Shown piece after piece: positions 1 through 9,257 of a DNA stretch of 64,000 nt. The DNA comes from Herbiconiux sp. A18JL235 (GTDB taxonomy: Bacteria; Actinomycetota; Actinomycetes; Actinomycetales; Microbacteriaceae), in the NCBI RefSeq assembly GCF_040939305.1, contig NZ_CP162511.1, positions 3,224,001 through 3,288,000 of the forward strand. Direction: 5' to 3'. Position 1 is the first letter of the stretch, and each line of letters opens with the position of its first letter. The translations under genes were made by a program, and so were the position numbers. The notes below the pieces were generated by a model that did not search any database, had not been told where the DNA came from, and was given only the letters and a program-made list of their open reading frames with translations.

Positions 1-726
1 GACGGCCACGAGATCGCGCCCGAGGCGCGCCGAGCTCTCGAGCGCGGTGCCCATCTCGGTGAGCTGCCAGACCCGTTCGAGAACGGCGAACAGCAGGAGG
101 GAGCACACCAGCTTCACCACGACGCGACCACCGGCGAACCACCTCAGGGCCTCCGGGAGGTAGACGCCCGCGGCGAAGAACACGCCGTAGTAGAGGATGT
201 GCAGCCACTGCTCCTCGGCGAGCTCGGCAGGGGCGATGCCGGAGAGGGCGGCGGCGAGAGCGAGCGCGCCGAGCACGACGCGCGGCGGCAACCGCTGCAC
301 CGAGGTGAGCACGAGCACGTAGAGCGCGAGGGCGAGAACGAACCACAGGATGGTGTCGGGCAGCACGAGCTGCCTCAGGTAGTCGGCGGGGATCTCGAGA
401 CGGAAGGGCATGCCCGGTGCCGTGACGACGAAAGACATGACCGCGAACACGGTGAGCCAGACCAGGTAGATCCAGTACGACGAGGCGATCCTCACCGCGT
501 TGCGGCGGTCGCTCCATCCGTTCCGCACCCGGCCGGCGACGAGCAGGCCCGAGAGGGCGAACAAGGTCGGCAGCCGGAACGGACCGAAGGCCTCCGTGAT
601 ACGGCGCCACTCGTCATGCCCGTCGATCTCGGGCACCGCGGGGTCGTAGACGAAGATGCGCACGTGCAGCAGCACCACGGCGACGACGCAGAGGCCGCGC
701 GCGACGTCGATCCAGACGGCCCGCAT
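1..726 (-). CDS. Acyltransferase 3 family membrane protein (3' end outside the window)
   Basis: The frame opens at ATG 726 and stays open to base 1, so 242 residues are visible and the C-terminus lies outside. It begins with WIDVARGLCVVAVVLLH, the first transmembrane segment of acyltransferase-3 (OafA/OpgC-like) proteins, which move acyl groups onto cell-surface glycans. Five or six more hydrophobic segments follow, including one around WFVLALALYVLVLT. An in-frame GTG at 750 would add eight residues, but its GGAGAG is directly adjacent and badly spaced, so 726 is preferred. It lies downstream of the GH3 gene with a gap of over 200 bases, so co-transcription is uncertain. The substrate cannot be told. 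Confidence 0.75.
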   Translation of the reverse strand, partial: MRAVWIDVARGLCVVAVVLLHVRIFVYDPAVPEIDGHDEWRRITEAFGPFRLPTLFALSGLLVAGRVRNGWSDRRNAVRIASSYWIYLVWLTVFAVMSFVVTAPGMPFRLEIPADYLRQLVLPDTILWFVLALALYVLVLTSVQRLPPRVVLGALALAAALSGIAPAELAEEQWLHILYYGVFFAAGVYLPEALRWFAGGRVVVKLVCSLLLFAVLERVWQLTEMGTALESSARLGRDLVAV

Positions 727-940
727 TGCCCCGCTCGTCGTGTGCCCCACCTCTCCAACCTCCCACATCGGGCGCGGATGCGGCGAGATCGGGCACCGGA
801 GCCGGTCCGAACGCGCGCGGCGCCGCTGCCGTTATCCCCTTCGCTCCGCCGAGCGCCGGCGACTCGGCTACCCCGCCCGACCCCGGCACCGTGCGGAAGC
901 CCGAGATCTCGGTCAGCCCGCGCAGCACCTCCACCACGGG

Positions 941-3268
941 TCAGCCGTGACCGCGACGTGACACCACGGCCGCCCGGGTGAGCTCGGGCGGCTGGTCGCC
1001 CATGCGATGGGTCTCGCCGGTCAGTTCCACGACGGCGGTCGTCTCGCGGTGGGCGCACGAGCCGCCCACCCAGAGCTCGATCGCCCCCGGCTCGACCACG
1101 CGCTCGAGACGGGCGTCGGAGAACGCCAGCCGCGACGCGGGCACCTCGAAGCGCACCTCGGCCTCCTCGCCCGGCTGCAGCGGCACCCGCAGGTAGCCGA
1201 GCAGCTGGGCGACCGGCCGGGTGACCGAGGCGTACTCGTCGTGCCCGTAGAGCTGCACCAGATCGGTGCCGGCACGCCGCCCGGTGTTCTTCACCCGCAC
1301 GGTCGCCACGAAGCCGGCCGACGTCGGCATCGCCGCGTTCTCGAGCCGCAGGCCCGTGCGCTCGAACACGGTGTAGCCGAGGCCGTGCCCGAACGGGCGC
1401 ACGGGCGTGCTGTCGGCACTCGTGATCTCGGTCGGGCCGCCGAGGCGCGGATGCAGGTAGCTGAAGGGCTGCGCCCCCGCCGACCGCGGCAGCGACACCG
1501 GCAGGTGGCCGGACGGTTCGGCGTCGCCCGAGAGGATCGAGGCGAGCGCGACGGCCCCCTCCTCCCCCGGGAAGAACGACTGCACCACCGCCGCCACCCG
1601 GCCACTCGCCTCCGGCCCCACCCCGTCGACGGCCCAGCCGAGGGCGTAGGGGCGGCCCGAGAGCACCACGAGCACCACCGGGGTTCCCGTGGCCGCGACG
1701 GCCTCGACGAGGTCGCGCTGGCGACCGGGGAGCTCGAGCGACTCCACGTCGTTGCCCTCTCCGACGGTGCCGCGCCCGAACAGTCCCGCCCGGTCTCCCA
1801 CCACCACGATCGCCACCTCGGCCGACGCCGCAGCCTCGACCGAGGCGGCGATGCGCTCGTCGTCGACAGAGGCAGACGTCTCGACCTCGATGCCGCAGCC
1901 CTCCTCGAATCGGATGCGCGCATCCGGATACCGGGCAGCCAGCGCCTCGCGCACGGTCGGCAGGGCGAACCCGGGCTCGACGCCGGGGTGATGGGCGAGC
2001 ACGTGGTTGACGAAGGAGTAGCAGCCCATGAGCGCCTCGGCGCTGTCGGCGTTGGGCCCGATGAGGGCGATGCTCGCGGGCTCGGCGAGGGGCAGCACCC
2101 CGTCGTTCGAGACCAGCACGATCGACTCCTCGGCGAGCCGGCGCGCGAGGTCGCGGTGCTCGGCGCTGTCGAGGTCGATGCTCGTGGGCGGCTCGTCGAA
2201 GCGCGCGTCGAGGAGACCGAGCTCCTCCTTCTGCGCCAGCACACGCATGACCGCCTGGTCGATGAGCGACTCGGGCACCCGCCCGTCGCGCACGGCGGCG
2301 GCGAGCGGCTCGAGGTACGCGTCGCCGCTCGGCAGCTCGACGTCGATGCCGGCGGCGAGCGCCAGGGCGGCGGCCTCGGCACGATCCGCGGCGACCGCGT
2401 GCATCGAGTGCAGGAAGGCGACGGCGAAGTAGTCGCTCACCACGACCCCGTCGAAGCCCCAGCGGTCGCGCAGCAGCCCCGTGAGCCACTCCCGGGTGGC
2501 CGCCACGGGCATCCCGTCGATCTCGGCGTAGGAGTTCATGACGCTGCGCACCCCGCCGAGGCGCACGGCCATCTCGAACGGCGGCAGCAGCACGTCGGCG
2601 AGCTCGCGCGGGCCGGTGTGAACGGGGGCGTGGTTGCGACCGGCCTGCGACGCCGAGTAGCCCACGAAGTGCTTCAGCGTGGCGTGGACGCCCTCGCCCT
2701 GGAGCCCTTGCACGAAGGCGGTGCCCACCGTGCCCACCACGTAGGGGTCTTCGGAGATGCACTCGTCGACCCGGCCCCAGCGCGGGTCGCGGACGACGTC
2801 GAGCACGGGGGCGAGGCCCTGGTGCACGCCGAGCTCACGGAGCGACCGTCCGATCGCCCCGCCCATCCGTTCCACCAGTTCCGGGTCGAAGGAGGCGCCC
2901 CAGGCGAGCGGCGTCGGGAAGGTCGCCGCCTTCCACGCGGCGACTCCCGTGAGCACCTCCTCGTGCACGATGGCGGGGATGCCGAGCCTGGTCTCGGTCT
3001 GCAGCCGGCGCTGCTCGGCCCACAGCCAGCGGGCGCGCTCGACCGGGTCGACCGGACGGGTGCCGTACACCCGGGTGAGGTGCCCGATACCCAAGGCCGT
3101 CGCATCCTCGTACCGGGTCGAGGTGGCCATCTCGCCCGCCATCGGGGCGACCACCTCGTCTCCCTGGTCGACCCAGAACCCGACGAGCTGGGCGAGCTTC
3201 TCGTCGAGGGTCATCCGCGAGAGGAGGGCGACGACGCGCGCAGAGGCGAGGGTCTGTTCGAGGGTCAT
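941..3268 (-). CDS. Glycoside hydrolase family 3 (beta-glucosidase/beta-xylosidase type)
   Basis: A 775-aa retaining glycosidase expected to cleave non-reducing beta-linked sugars from oligosaccharides. The TIM-barrel domain spans about residues 20-330: Lys199-His200 in LKHFVGYS is the conserved substrate-binding pair, and Asp279 in VVVSDYF is the expected nucleophile. The alpha/beta sandwich follows (about 390-590), then a fibronectin III-like domain (about 655-740), the usual GH3 order. No signal peptide is visible, so it probably works in the cytoplasm on sugars brought in by the adjacent transporter. ATG 3268 lies three bases after the permease stop, so it is the last gene of the operon 6469-941. 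Specificity cannot be read directly; the GH43 gene across the divergent promoter suggests xylosides. Confidence 0.9.
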   Translation of the reverse strand: MTLEQTLASARVVALLSRMTLDEKLAQLVGFWVDQGDEVVAPMAGEMATSTRYEDATALGIGHLTRVYGTRPVDPVERARWLWAEQRRLQTETRLGIPAIVHEEVLTGVAAWKAATFPTPLAWGASFDPELVERMGGAIGRSLRELGVHQGLAPVLDVVRDPRWGRVDECISEDPYVVGTVGTAFVQGLQGEGVHATLKHFVGYSASQAGRNHAPVHTGPRELADVLLPPFEMAVRLGGVRSVMNSYAEIDGMPVAATREWLTGLLRDRWGFDGVVVSDYFAVAFLHSMHAVAADRAEAAALALAAGIDVELPSGDAYLEPLAAAVRDGRVPESLIDQAVMRVLAQKEELGLLDARFDEPPTSIDLDSAEHRDLARRLAEESIVLVSNDGVLPLAEPASIALIGPNADSAEALMGCYSFVNHVLAHHPGVEPGFALPTVREALAARYPDARIRFEEGCGIEVETSASVDDERIAASVEAAASAEVAIVVVGDRAGLFGRGTVGEGNDVESLELPGRQRDLVEAVAATGTPVVLVVLSGRPYALGWAVDGVGPEASGRVAAVVQSFFPGEEGAVALASILSGDAEPSGHLPVSLPRSAGAQPFSYLHPRLGGPTEITSADSTPVRPFGHGLGYTVFERTGLRLENAAMPTSAGFVATVRVKNTGRRAGTDLVQLYGHDEYASVTRPVAQLLGYLRVPLQPGEEAEVRFEVPASRLAFSDARLERVVEPGAIELWVGGSCAHRETTAVVELTGETHRMGDQPPELTRAAVVSRRGHG

Positions 3269-3271
3269 AGG

Positions 3272-4159
3272 TCAACCTTTGACGGCGCCGGTCAGTCCGC
3301 CGACGATGCGGCGTTCGAACAGGCTGAAGAAGAGGAGGGCGGGGATCATGGAGAGCGCGGTGAACGCCAGCACCTTGGCCGTGTCGACCGCGTACTGCGA
3401 GGCGAAGGCCTGGGTGCCGAGGGGCAGCGTGTAGCCGGCCTCGTTGTTGAGGATGAACAGGGGGAGCAGGTACGAGTTCCAGCTCGCGATGAAGGCGAGG
3501 ATGCCCACCGTGATGACCCCGGGCAGCGACAACCGGAGCACCATGCGCCAGAAGAAGCCGAGCCGGCCGCACCCGTCGATGGCGGCGGCCTCCTGGATCT
3601 CCTGCGGGATGGCCGCGAGGAAGGGCACCAGGATGATGATGGTCATCGGCAGCTGGAACGCGATCTGCGGCACGATGACGCCGCCGAGCGAGTTCATCAG
3701 CCCTACGTCGCGCACCAGGATGTAGAGCGGCGTGATGGCCACCGTCATGGGGAACATCAGTCCCGCGGTGAATAGCGCGTACACCGCGCCCCGACCCCGG
3801 AAGGTGTAGCGCGAGAGGGCGAACGCGGCCATGAGCCCGAGCACGACGACGGCGACGGTGGTGCAGCCTGCGGCGAGCAGCGAGTTGCCGAGCTGGCCCC
3901 AGAACGCCGCCCCGGTGAGAACGTCGAGGTAGTTCGACCACTGCCATTCCGCGGGCAGGCCCGCAGGGTCGACGGTGATCTCGGAGTTCGAGCGGAACCC
4001 GCCGAGGATGATGTACACCACGGGCGCGAGCATGGCTCCCACCAGCACCAGCGCGATGAAGTAGATGAGGAAGCGCGGGCGCCTGGTGCGCGACCGGGTC
4101 GACGGATGCGCGGGGCGGGGTGCTCCCACCTGGCTCAGTCGCGGGGCGGCGACGGTCAT
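3272..4159 (-). CDS. Carbohydrate ABC transporter permease, MalG-like
   Basis: A 295-aa inner-membrane subunit of a CUT1-type sugar importer with about six transmembrane segments. The EAA loop that docks the ATPase is clear in the C-terminal half (EIQEAAAIDGCGRLGFFWR). Its ATG overlaps the stop of the preceding permease by four bases (4156-4159), a sign of translational coupling. No ATPase gene is present in the locus; actinobacterial CUT1 systems commonly share one MsiK-type ATPase encoded elsewhere, and that is inferred here. It works with the permease at 4156-5172 and the binding lipoprotein at 5180-6469. Confidence 0.92.
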   Translation of the reverse strand: MTVAAPRLSQVGAPRPAHPSTRSRTRRPRFLIYFIALVLVGAMLAPVVYIILGGFRSNSEITVDPAGLPAEWQWSNYLDVLTGAAFWGQLGNSLLAAGCTTVAVVVLGLMAAFALSRYTFRGRGAVYALFTAGLMFPMTVAITPLYILVRDVGLMNSLGGVIVPQIAFQLPMTIIILVPFLAAIPQEIQEAAAIDGCGRLGFFWRMVLRLSLPGVITVGILAFIASWNSYLLPLFILNNEAGYTLPLGTQAFASQYAVDTAKVLAFTALSMIPALLFFSLFERRIVGGLTGAVKG

Positions 4160-5172
4160 CGGTTCTTCCCTCCGGTGAGGGCGCCGGCGGTGTCGCGGCG
4201 CAGCACGAAGCGCTGGTAGAGCAGCGCGACGGTGAGCGAGATGAGGAAGATGACGAGGGCGACGGCGCTGCCGTAGCCGTAGCTGCCGGCGTTGCGGCCG
4301 TTCGCCACCATGTAGGTCGCCATCGTCGAGGTTCCTGCCGTCGAGGCGACGTACTGGCCCCAGATGATCCAGACCAGGTCGAACAGCTGCAGCGAGCCGA
4401 TGATCGACAGGAACGCCCAGATGCGCACCGTCGGGCCCATGAGTGGCAGCACGATGTGGCGCTGGATCTGCCAGAAGCTCGCCCCGTCGATGGCGGCCGC
4501 CTCGGTGAGCTCATCCGGGATGCCCTGGAGGCCGGCCAGGAAGAGGATGACGGCGAAGCCGACGTACTTCCAGGTGATGATGACGAGCAGGGTCCAGATC
4601 GCAACCGCCGGGTCGGAGAGCCAGTCGGTCGTCAGGGCGCCGAGACCCACCCGGTCGAGCAGCCCGTTCACTGCGCCGTTCGACTGCAGCATGAGGCTCC
4701 AGCCGATGCCCACGACCACCTCGGAGATGACGTAGGGCACGAAGATGAGCACGCGGATGAGCGACTGGAAGCGCAGCTTGCGGTTGAGCAGCAGCGCCAG
4801 CCCGAAGGCGAGCGGCCCCTGCAGCACGAGCGACATCACCACGATGAAGGCGTTGTGGCCGAGCGCCTCGTGGAAGGCGGGGTCGGTGAGGATGGTGACG
4901 TAGTTGCGGAGGCCGACGAAGTCGGTCGCGGGGCCGTAGCCCGACCAGCTGAAGAAGCCGTAGTAGGCGGCCATCGCCACCGGGAGGATGACGAAGCCGA
5001 CGAACACCACGAGCGCGGGGCCGAGCAGCAGTAGCAGCTCGCCGCGCTCCGGCCAGCGGGAGCGGCGACGCCGCACGGCGGCGGGGGCCGGCGCCGGGGC
5101 GTCGCCCCCCGCCGCGCTCCGGCCTGCGGTGGGCAGGCCGGAGCGGCGGGTGTCTTCGCGCAGGGAGGTCAC
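4156..5172 (-). CDS. Carbohydrate ABC transporter permease, MalF-like
   Basis: A 338-aa partner permease of the same CUT1 importer. A polar Ala/Pro/Arg-rich N-terminus of about 45 residues precedes the first membrane segment (LLLLLGPALVVFVGFVILPV). The EAA loop is ELTEAAAIDGASFWQIQRH. The start is GTG 5172, seven bases after the stop of the binding-protein gene, with AGGG upstream. The last four bases overlap the next permease start. The gene order binding protein, permease, permease, glycosidase is the usual one for oligosaccharide uptake operons. Confidence 0.92.
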   Translation of the reverse strand: MTSLREDTRRSGLPTAGRSAAGGDAPAPAPAAVRRRRSRWPERGELLLLLGPALVVFVGFVILPVAMAAYYGFFSWSGYGPATDFVGLRNYVTILTDPAFHEALGHNAFIVVMSLVLQGPLAFGLALLLNRKLRFQSLIRVLIFVPYVISEVVVGIGWSLMLQSNGAVNGLLDRVGLGALTTDWLSDPAVAIWTLLVIITWKYVGFAVILFLAGLQGIPDELTEAAAIDGASFWQIQRHIVLPLMGPTVRIWAFLSIIGSLQLFDLVWIIWGQYVASTAGTSTMATYMVANGRNAGSYGYGSAVALVIFLISLTVALLYQRFVLRRDTAGALTGGKNR

Positions 5173-5179
5173 GACTGCC

Positions 5180-6469
5180 CTACGACTTCGCCGCCGCCGC
5201 GTTCACGGCGTCGACGATGCCCTGCGGGTCGCCCTTGCCGGCGAACATGTCGACCACGGCCACGTTCAGCGCGTTGCCCACGTTCTGCCCGTAGAGGGTG
5301 TCGAGCCAGAGCACCACGTAGGGGGCGTCGGTGTAGGCGGCCAGCACGTCTTTCAGGGCCGGGTCGGTGACGACTCCCTGCGCATCCTTCGACGCCGGGA
5401 GGGTCTGGAACGCCGTGGCGTAGCCCTCCTGGTTCTCCTTCTCGACGATGAAGTCGAGGAAGTCGACGCACTCCTTCGGCGCGTTCACCCAGCAGGTGAA
5501 GCCGTCGACGCCGCCCATCATGGCGCCGGGCTCCCCGTCGCCGCCAGCGACCTCGGGGAACGGGAACCACTTCAGGTCGGCCAGCGGCTTCTCGTCGGGG
5601 GTGAGGGAGGCGATCACGCCCGGGTCCCACGCGCCCATGAGCTCCATGCCGGCCTGGTGGTTGGCGAGGAGACCGGCCGACGACCCCGCGCCCTGCTGGG
5701 CCGCGGTGGTGAGGAAGCCCTCGTTGAAGGGCTCACTCTCGAGGAACGACTGCAGGTTCTCCCCCGCCTTCAGCCAGCACGGGTCGTCGAAGCTGCGGCT
5801 CGCCGCCGCCTCGTCGAGGGCGTCTTTCGAGCAGGCCCGCAGCGCGAAGTTGTAGTACCAGTGGGCGGCGGGCCAGGCGTCTTTGGCGCCGACGGCGATG
5901 GGTGCGATGCCGGCCGCCTTCAGCTGCTCGTCGACCCCCTCGAGCTCGTCGATGGTGCCGGGCGTCGCCGTCACGCCGGCTTGCGTGAACAGGTCGGAGG
6001 AGTAGTAGATGCCGGAGGGCAGCACCGAGACGGGCATCCCGTAGTTCTTGCCGTCGATCTCGAACGCGCTCAGCGAGTTGCCGACCGCTGCCTTCGCGTC
6101 GGCCGAGATGCCGTCGGTGATGTCCATCGCCTGCCCGGCCTTCACCACGTCGGCGAGCTTGCCGCCGCCGCGGGCGAGGAAGATGTCGGGGGCGTCGCCG
6201 GAGTTGAGGGCCGTCTGCAGCTTGCCGTCCATCTCCTCGTTCTGAATGGCCTGGATGTCGACCTTCACGCCGGGGTTCGCCGCTTCGAAGGCCGCCGCCG
6301 TGTCAACCCAGTACTGCTTGCCGTCACCCGTGGTGGAGTTGTGCCAGAAGGTGAGCGTGACGTCGCCGCTCGACGAGTCGCCCCCTTCCGATCCGGCCGC
6401 GCATGCGGTCAGTGCGAGGGCGCTGGCGACCGCTAACGCGGACACCGCCAGGAACCTGGTCGTCTTCAT
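5180..6469 (-). CDS. Extracellular sugar-binding lipoprotein of the CUT1 ABC importer
   Basis: A 429-aa solute-binding protein. ATG 6469 was chosen over the upstream in-frame ATG because the protein then opens with a proper lipoprotein signal peptide: MKTTRF, a hydrophobic core, and the lipobox LTAC with Cys23 as the lipidated residue. Family 1 binding-protein features follow (VTLTFWHNSTTGDGKQYW at the mature N-terminus). It should capture an oligosaccharide outside the membrane and pass it to the two permeases downstream. It is divergent from the LacI gene at 6618 and faces the palindrome at 6579-6590, so repression by that LacI protein is likely. Confidence 0.92.
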   Translation of the reverse strand: MKTTRFLAVSALAVASALALTACAAGSEGGDSSSGDVTLTFWHNSTTGDGKQYWVDTAAAFEAANPGVKVDIQAIQNEEMDGKLQTALNSGDAPDIFLARGGGKLADVVKAGQAMDITDGISADAKAAVGNSLSAFEIDGKNYGMPVSVLPSGIYYSSDLFTQAGVTATPGTIDELEGVDEQLKAAGIAPIAVGAKDAWPAAHWYYNFALRACSKDALDEAAASRSFDDPCWLKAGENLQSFLESEPFNEGFLTTAAQQGAGSSAGLLANHQAGMELMGAWDPGVIASLTPDEKPLADLKWFPFPEVAGGDGEPGAMMGGVDGFTCWVNAPKECVDFLDFIVEKENQEGYATAFQTLPASKDAQGVVTDPALKDVLAAYTDAPYVVLWLDTLYGQNVGNALNVAVVDMFAGKGDPQGIVDAVNAAAAKS

Positions 6470-6578
6470 GTGATCCGTACCTGCTCTCTTCGTTGAGTCC
6501 GCATCCGTCGTCGTCAGGATGCGCCGCTGGTGCTTCAAGGCGTGCTCAGTGTCGCAACGGGCGAAGGGGTCGTCAAAC

Positions 6579-6590
6579 GTTTTCGAAAAC
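6579..6590. promoter_or_regulatory. LacI-type operator palindrome
   Basis: GTTTTCGAAAAC is a perfect 12-bp palindrome with the central CG typical of LacI/GalR operators. It lies between the divergent binding-protein gene (start 6469) and the LacI gene (start 6618), about 28 bases before the latter. It probably controls both directions. Confidence 0.65.
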
Positions 6591-6617
6591 CTTTTCCACG
6601 GCAATAGACTTCCTCGC

Positions 6618-7628
6618 ATGATGGCGAGGGCGACGATCCACGACGTCGCCGCGGCGGCGGGCGTCTCGGTGGCGACGGTGTCGAAGGCCGTGAACGGCCG
6701 CTACGGCGTCGCGAGCGAGACAGCGGTGCGCGTGCTCGAGGCGGTGGAGCGGCTCGGCTACGAGTCGAGCCTCGTGGCGAGCAGCATGCGCTCGCGGCGC
6801 ACCGGCGTGATCGGGGTGCTGGTCGCCGACTTCGAGCCGTTCAGCGCCGAAATCCTCAAGGGCGTCGGTGTGGGGCTGAAGGGCTCGCGCTACGACCTGC
6901 TGGCCTACAGCGGCTCCCGCCAGGGCGACGGAGAGGGATGGGAGCGGCGCTCGCTCAGCAGGCTGAGCGGCACCCTCATCGACGGTGCCATCCTGGTGAC
7001 GCCCACGGTCGTGAACGCCGCGGCCGAGATCCCCGTGGTGGCGGTCGACCCGCACACCGGGCGGGCCGACCTGCCCACCGTCGAGGCCGACAGCCGCGGC
7101 GGTGCCGTCGAGGCCACCACCGCCCTCGTCGAACTCGGGCACCGGCGCATCGGCTTCATCGCCGGCCGACCCGACCTCACCTCGTCGAGGCTGCGCGACG
7201 CCGGCTACCGCGACGCGCTGTCGGCGGCGGGCATCCCGTTCGATCCCGCGCTCGTGCGGGTGGGCTTCTACGACGCCGACACCGCCCGCAGCGCGGCGCA
7301 CGACCTGCTCACGCAGACGGAACGGCCCACCGCCGTGTTCGCGGCCAACGACCTGTCGGCCATGGCGCTCATCGAGGTGGCCCAGGGGCTCGGCCTCGAC
7401 GTGCCCGGCGACCTCTCGGTGATCGGCTTCGACGACGTGCCGGAGGCCTCCCGCCTCGCACTGCCACTCACCACCGTGCGGCAGCCGATGCAGAGCATCG
7501 GGCAGGCCGCCGCCCGCATGCTCATGACGCTCATGGCCGGAGACGAGCTGACCTCGACCCACCTGCTGCTGCCGACGCGACTGGTGCAGCGCGCGACGAC
7601 CGCACCGCCGCGGTCGCCGCAGCCCTGA
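6618..7628 (+). CDS. LacI family transcriptional regulator of the GH3/GH43 sugar locus
   Basis: A 336-aa regulator. The start is the first of two adjacent ATGs at 6618; the frame runs further upstream but would cross the operator. The N-terminal helix-turn-helix is TIHDVAAAAGVSVATVSKAV (about residues 7-26), followed by the hinge helix and a periplasmic-binding-like sensor domain with the conserved end segment IGFDDVPEASRLALPLTTVRQP. It is divergent from the transporter operon and followed 54 bases later by the GH43 gene, so it very probably represses both arms until the imported sugar or its product binds. Confidence 0.92.
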   Translation: MMARATIHDVAAAAGVSVATVSKAVNGRYGVASETAVRVLEAVERLGYESSLVASSMRSRRTGVIGVLVADFEPFSAEILKGVGVGLKGSRYDLLAYSGSRQGDGEGWERRSLSRLSGTLIDGAILVTPTVVNAAAEIPVVAVDPHTGRADLPTVEADSRGGAVEATTALVELGHRRIGFIAGRPDLTSSRLRDAGYRDALSAAGIPFDPALVRVGFYDADTARSAAHDLLTQTERPTAVFAANDLSAMALIEVAQGLGLDVPGDLSVIGFDDVPEASRLALPLTTVRQPMQSIGQAAARMLMTLMAGDELTSTHLLLPTRLVQRATTAPPRSPQP

Positions 7629-7668
7629 CCGAGTCGCCGCACCGCCGACCGAGTCGCCGCACCCCCGA
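7629..7668 (+). repeat. 20-bp tandem repeat, two copies
   Basis: CCGAGTCGCCGCACCGCCGA occurs twice in tandem with one change, starting right after the LacI stop codon. A third partial copy (CCGAG) merges into the GAGAGGAG ribosome-binding site of the GH43 gene. Confidence 0.8.
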
Positions 7669-7682
7669 CCGAGAGGAGCCCG

Positions 7683-9230
7683 ATGGGCCGCTACCGCAAC
7701 CCCGTCCTGCCCGGTTGCCACCCCGACCCGAGCATCTGCCGGGTGGGCGACGACTTCTACCTCGTGACCTCGAGCTTCGAGTACCTGCCGGGGCTGCCCC
7801 TCCACACCTCGACGAACCTCGTCGACTGGTCGCCCCTCGGCCACGCCCTGCACCGGCCCGGCCAGCTCGACCTCGGCGGCCTGGCGTCGTCGCGCGGACT
7901 CTACGCCCCCACCATCCGCCACCACGACGACACCTTCTTCGTGGTGTGCACGGTGGTGGGTCCGGATGACGGCGGCTGGGCGGGCCGCACCGGGCACTTC
8001 GTCGTCACCGCACGAGACGCGGCGGGCCCGTGGAGCGACCCGGTGTGGATCGACGGCGTCGGCGGCTTCGACCCCTCGCTCACCTTCGACGGCGACCGCG
8101 TCTGGCTCGTCGGCACCGAGCCGATGGCCGAACCCCGCTGGCGGGGCCACACCGGGGTGTGGCTGGTCGAGCTCGACCCCGGCTCGCTGCAGCCGCTCGG
8201 CGCTCCCGCGGTCATCTGGGAGGGCGCGATGCTCGGCGCCGTGTGGGCCGAGGGCCCCCACGTCCTCCCCCGGCCGGGCGGCGGCTGGATGCTCGTCGCG
8301 GCCGAGGGAGGAACCGCCCGCGACCACGCGGTGTGCGTCGCCTACGCCGACTCGATCACCGGCCCGTACGAGGGCGACCCCGGCAACCCGCGGCTGAGCC
8401 ACCGCGACCTCGGTGGCACGGCGGCGATCGCCTCCGTCGGACACGCCGACCTGGTCGACGACGGCGCCGGGCGCACCTGGGCCACCGTGCTCGCCACCCG
8501 GCTGACCGAGGGGGCCGACGGGCTGCTCGGCCGGCAGACGCACCTCGTGCCCGTGGGGTGGGAGGAGCGTCGGCCGGTGTTCGCGCCAGGGATCGGGCGG
8601 GTGGGCGAGGTCGTCGAGGCGGAGGGGGTTCCCGACCAGCTGCCGCCCGCGGAGGAGTTCGGCGACGGTTTCGCGAGCGGGCGGTTCGATGCGGCGTGGA
8701 ACGGGGTGGGGCGGCACCCGGAGGAGTTCGCCTCGTTCCTCGACCTCGGGGCCGAGGGGTGGGCGGTGAGCCTCGACGGCGGGGCCGAGCCGTCGTCGCT
8801 CGCACCGCAGTCGTTCCTCGGGCGCCGCCTGCCCGCCGCCGACGCCGATGTGACCCTCACGCTCGAGCTTCCCGGTCCCCACATGCGGGCGGGTCTGCTG
8901 CTGCGCACGAGCGAGCTCGCCCACCTCGAGCTCGGCCTCAACGGCGCCGGCCGGGTGAGCTGCGTGCTCACCGACGACGGGGTGCCGACGACGCTCGGTG
9001 ACGGACAGCTGAACGGCCTTTCGCGGGGTGAGGCGGTGGAGCTGACGGTGGAGATCCGCGGCCTGGGCCTCCGCGCGTTCGTAGACGGGACGTTCGTCGT
9101 CGAAGCCGACACCTCTCCGCTGGTGCCGAACCCCGCATCCGGGTTCGTCGGGGTGTGGGTGGGGCCGGTGGCCGTAGGGGCGCCCGAAGACCGGGTGCGG
9201 GTGCGCGAGGTCGTCATCACCCCGCGATGA
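7683..9230 (+). CDS. Glycoside hydrolase family 43 with C-terminal concanavalin-like domain (beta-xylosidase type)
   Basis: A 515-aa inverting glycosidase, probably a beta-xylosidase or alpha-arabinofuranosidase. The five-bladed propeller covers about residues 1-300. The expected catalytic set is visible: base Asp15 in HPDPS, pKa-modulating Asp130 in GGFDPS, and acid Glu190 in WAEGPH. From about residue 325 a beta-sandwich domain follows, which closes over the active site in family members of this length. There is no signal peptide, so it is probably cytoplasmic. GAGAGGAG six bases before ATG 7683 is a strong ribosome-binding site. It lies in the same transcriptional direction as the LacI gene. 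Confidence 0.92.
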   Translation: MGRYRNPVLPGCHPDPSICRVGDDFYLVTSSFEYLPGLPLHTSTNLVDWSPLGHALHRPGQLDLGGLASSRGLYAPTIRHHDDTFFVVCTVVGPDDGGWAGRTGHFVVTARDAAGPWSDPVWIDGVGGFDPSLTFDGDRVWLVGTEPMAEPRWRGHTGVWLVELDPGSLQPLGAPAVIWEGAMLGAVWAEGPHVLPRPGGGWMLVAAEGGTARDHAVCVAYADSITGPYEGDPGNPRLSHRDLGGTAAIASVGHADLVDDGAGRTWATVLATRLTEGADGLLGRQTHLVPVGWEERRPVFAPGIGRVGEVVEAEGVPDQLPPAEEFGDGFASGRFDAAWNGVGRHPEEFASFLDLGAEGWAVSLDGGAEPSSLAPQSFLGRRLPAADADVTLTLELPGPHMRAGLLLRTSELAHLELGLNGAGRVSCVLTDDGVPTTLGDGQLNGLSRGEAVELTVEIRGLGLRAFVDGTFVVEADTSPLVPNPASGFVGVWVGPVAVGAPEDRVRVREVVITPR

Positions 9231-9257
9231 GACCGCCCCACCGCGCGGGGCCGCACC

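Noticed and set aside
727..940. Gap between the first acyltransferase and the GH3 gene
   Set aside because: No convincing gene, promoter box or repeat seen; short frames there lack family features.
1007..3775. Long plus-strand reading frame across the GH3 and permease genes
   Set aside because: Its translation is Arg/His/Gly-rich with no domain, and the opposite strand encodes a complete GH3 enzyme; it is a high-GC shadow. The same holds for long frames opposite the helicase-like, Pls-type and rhamnose genes.
9235..9251. GCCCC/GGGGC hairpin between the GH43 and SDR genes
   Set aside because: Only five pairs in very GC-rich DNA, expected by chance.
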